Shown here one piece after another: positions 61,748 through 64,000 of a DNA stretch of 64,000 bases; positions within the stretch are counted from its first letter, which is position 1, and each line of letters starts with the position of its first letter. This DNA is from Bradyrhizobium sp. CCBAU 53351. Its GTDB lineage: Bacteria > Pseudomonadota > Alphaproteobacteria > Rhizobiales > Xanthobacteraceae. The stretch is taken from the NCBI RefSeq assembly GCF_015291745.1, contig NZ_CP030059.1, positions 4,367,501 to 4,431,500 of the forward strand, in the 5' to 3' direction. The position numbers and the translations under genes were made by a program. Below the pieces are notes generated by a model. It worked only from the letters and a program-made list of their open reading frames with translations, made no database searches and was not told the origin of the DNA.

Positions 61748-62825
61748 TTCCCCGCTCCGTTGCTGCTATCAAATGATGCGTCCGCGAGCACCGCCACTTT
61801 TGTGGTCTTGCCTTGAATTTCTTTTGCCGCGTCCAACGGTAAAAATAGATTTACGTTTGATGACAGGGGAAGCACGACTGCAGTCTGCCGCCATAGCGAA
61901 TTCTTATGGCGGGCGATCAGAACCTTAGCGGCCCTTCTCGACTAACGGAGATCTAGTCCTCGTGACCAGATTCCTGTGAGGTCCGCTTTGCACCAACGCC
62001 GACCTCCGCACGGCGATTGCTGGCCGATTACCCGCGTGCGACACCGGCTGCTCGTGGTATCGAGCCAACCACCCCGTCAAGCTGGCTCCACAGAATTGCC
62101 TGCCCGATTTTGCGCAGCCAGCCAATACCGTCTGCAGCTTGCAACCGTGGCCACCTGCGTCATTCATCCGAACTGATTCAAAGAATTGGAATCAGTTCAA
62201 TCGCTTGGGTTTCCAAGTATGGAGGAGCTCCGTGCTTCAGTGATCACGGCCGTTGGTCGCGGTGCTCCTCGCTCAAGTGAACAATTCGCTCCAATATGGG
62301 GCTTGGCGTACACCTCGAATGCCAGCAGCACGGTCGTGGCTCTGATGGCCTTGGCCTTATCCCGCCCGACCCGCGCGATACTTTTCGGGCTAAAGCAGAG
62401 ATTCGGCCCTGCCCTTCTGCACGCTGCGATACGCCGCAATGCTCCATCAGCGTATGGACGGTGGAGTATTGGTTCCGGAGAGGCTAAATCGGCAACCACC
62501 TTGACGTCCAAAGGAAGGAAGAAAACAACGTGGCCGCAAGAATACGCCAAGCTACGCGATAGGCAGCCGCGGGCCCTACTCCCACTCTATCATTTAAGAA
62601 GAGCTTTCAGCGTTGATTTTCAAGCACAAATCCTTTGAGCTGACGGTCTAATCTCGACGGTATACCCGCCCAATTTTTTCGATCTTGAATTCACAGGAAA
62701 ATTTGAGTGGCTCTGACGGTTTGTACCTTCAGCAAGTATTGGCCTCAATCGACGCGCTAGACGAACGCCGAGTCGAAACGGGCTTTCTTGGGCTTTCGTT
62801 GATTTCCAGACGATACCGTCAGCAG
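61748..62825. other. Gene-poor stretch with repeat copy R2b
   Basis: About 1.1 kb without a convincing gene. Leading part: promoter region of the binding-protein gene. The rest resembles the junction at 26500-26950: in addition to R2b (62524-62705) there are weaker matches such as GCCCTTCTG near 62410 and GGTCCGCTTTGC near 61979. Apparently decayed recombined DNA. Confidence 0.5.
62524..62705. repeat. Degenerate repeat R2b, right flank of the metabolic block
   Basis: About 180 bp matching 26701-26878 in the same orientation; CTACTCCCACTCTATCATTT at 62576-62595 and TCTTGAATTCACAGGAAAAT are shared exactly, other parts with substitutions and small gaps. Confidence 0.7.
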
Positions 62826-64000
62826 TCACTCGGACAGGCCGCTTTTTCTTGATCTGGTTTCGGTTCGCGAGAGCCGGAATAACTTGCCGGGATTGAACGA
62901 GCCCTCGTTATCGATCGACGCCTTGATCCGGCGCATGAGATCGAGCTCAACTGGATCTCTTTTGCTTTCAAGCAGGTCGACCTTGGCCCGACCGATACCG
63001 TGTTCGGCCGAAACTGTGCCACCCAAAGAGACCACGATATCATAGATGGACTTGCTGATCTGCCTGCCCTGCTCGGCTGCTCGTTCGGCACCGAGCGCCG
63101 CGGGTAGGATGACGTTCAGGTGGATGTTGCCGTCTCCGACATGACCGAACGGAACGAGCGTGGCGTCGGGAAAGACTGCTCCGATATGGGCGCGGCTTCG
63201 GCGCAGTAGTCCGGGGACCTGCGCCACGGGCACGGCGACGTCGTGTTTGAAGTCGTAGCCGGCCTTCTTTTGAACCTCGGTCTGATCCTCGCGTAGACGC
63301 CAGATCTGCTTCTGTTGTTCTCCGCTTTGTGCAAGCGCGGCATCGGCGATGCTGCCGTCCTCGAGCCTGTCGGTCAGAAACGCTTCCAGGAAGTCCTTCA
63401 GGCCGGCTTCCGGACGGCTCGAAGTCAGTTCGACAAGGACATAGTGGTCCGCCTTTTCGACGGGTGAGCGAAGCCCCTCTCGCTTCGCCAACTCGACGCA
63501 AGAACCCGAGAGATACTCAATGGCTCGGACGTTGCCCTCTGCGGCCGCGCGGAGCTTCATCCAAAAGTCCAAGACCTGGTCCTCTGTCTTGACCGCGCAG
63601 AAAGCGACCTCGCGAGCGACGGGCAGAGGCACCAGCTTCATAGCCGCGGCCGTAATGATGCCGAGCGTTCCCTCGGAACCGGCGAAGAGCTGCCGGAGGG
63701 CGTATCCGGTATTGTCCTTCCGCAGCGTGCGCAAGCCATTCCAGACGCGTCCGTCGGGCAGCACGACCTCCATTCCGAGCAGGAGATCCCTCGCGCTTCC
63801 GTACCTGACGGCCGAGATGCCGCCCGCGTTCGTTGCCAGCGCGCCGCCGAGCGTAGCAGTACCCTCCGAGGCGAAAGATAGCGGAAACGAGGCTCGCGCC
63901 TCCGCCGCGGCGTTCTGAAGCTCGGCGACGGTCGCGCCCGCTTCCGCGACTATGGACATATCGACGGGATCGACCTTCCTGATTTTCCTCAGCAACCCGG
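62826..64000 (-). CDS. GlcD-type FAD-linked oxidase (cut by window edge)
   Basis: About 391 C-terminal residues of a VAO-fold flavoenzyme (D-lactate, glycolate or D-2-hydroxyglutarate dehydrogenase family); the first 80 or so residues, with the start of the FAD domain, lie beyond the right edge. Seen: SIVAEAGATVAELQNAAAEA, ATNAGGISAVRYGSARDLLL (FAD binding), FAGSEGTLGIITAAAMKLVP, and in the cap domain PFGHVGDGNIHLNV (metal/substrate His) and AEHGIGRAKVDLLES. The basic tail LSRTETRSRKSGLSE is somewhat longer than typical. It oxidises a D-2-hydroxyacid to the keto acid, but lies outside the R2 pair and may be unrelated to the operons to its left. Confidence 0.9.
   Translation of the reverse strand, partial: GLLRKIRKVDPVDMSIVAEAGATVAELQNAAAEARASFPLSFASEGTATLGGALATNAGGISAVRYGSARDLLLGMEVVLPDGRVWNGLRTLRKDNTGYALRQLFAGSEGTLGIITAAAMKLVPLPVAREVAFCAVKTEDQVLDFWMKLRAAAEGNVRAIEYLSGSCVELAKREGLRSPVEKADHYVLVELTSSRPEAGLKDFLEAFLTDRLEDGSIADAALAQSGEQQKQIWRLREDQTEVQKKAGYDFKHDVAVPVAQVPGLLRRSRAHIGAVFPDATLVPFGHVGDGNIHLNVILPAALGAERAAEQGRQISKSIYDIVVSLGGTVSAEHGIGRAKVDLLESKRDPVELDLMRRIKASIDNEGSFNPGKLFRLSRTETRSRKSGLSE

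Noticed and set aside
59696..61816. Plus-strand open frame of 706 codons opposite LivH and the binding protein
   Set aside because: His/Asp/Arg-rich shadow with no domain; the minus-strand genes form a standard operon.

Overview
The window looks like part of a Bradyrhizobium-type (Rhizobiales, Alphaproteobacteria) chromosome. The evidence is high GC, ROSE-type RNA thermometers in front of IbpA-like small heat-shock genes, RpoH-like promoters, short GGAAC...GTT boxes like those read by EcfG general-stress sigma factors, and two branched-chain-amino-acid-type ABC uptake operons. No tRNA, rRNA or CRISPR array was recognised.

The window has two blocks. Block 1 (about 0.6-26.5 kb) is a dense stress-response region bracketed by a 115-bp imperfect direct repeat (633-747 and 26361-26475). 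It holds four small heat-shock proteins, GroES-GroEL, an RpoH sigma factor, HtrA, FtsH, a GreA-like factor, a KaiC-like ATPase with a hybrid histidine kinase, a MarC membrane protein, a glycosyltransferase, a quinone reductase with its LysR regulator, and many small secreted or membrane proteins. Five RpoH-like promoters share the layout CTTG-N18-CTANNT. Four thermometers share TTGCTC plus GGAGGA next to the start codon, and one of them controls a 39-codon leader ORF in front of rpoH. Four GGAAC-N16-NGTT boxes suggest a further input from the general stress response. Two genes are visibly broken: an ECF41-type sigma factor with an internal deletion, and a small secreted Tyr-rich protein split by an IS630-family element.

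Block 2 (about 27-62 kb) is GC-richer and metabolic, and it lies between a second pair of degenerate repeats (26701-26878 and 62524-62705). Its first half is a long minus-strand array: aldehyde dehydrogenase, class III aminotransferase, SDR, YtcJ-type amidohydrolase, COG0523 GTPase, a complete ABC importer (binding protein, two ATPases, two permeases), amidase and gamma-glutamyltransferase-like protein. Divergent from it are a Tm-1-like (UPF0261) protein, a HAD hydrolase and a second class III aminotransferase, followed by a LuxR-type regulator and a beta-lactamase-fold hydrolase. The second half is a hydantoinase/oxoprolinase-type operon (HyuA, HyuB, two SDRs, an HpcH/HpaI aldolase, a D-2-hydroxyacid dehydrogenase), a LysR regulator, an aspartate-type aminotransferase and a second complete ABC importer. 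The likely theme is uptake and breakdown of amide-, lactam- or gamma-glutamyl-type nitrogen compounds; the substrates cannot be read from the sequence.

The window opens inside a MAPEG-family gene and ends inside a GlcD-type FAD oxidase gene. Long open frames antisense to the GC-rich genes of block 2 were treated as shadows.
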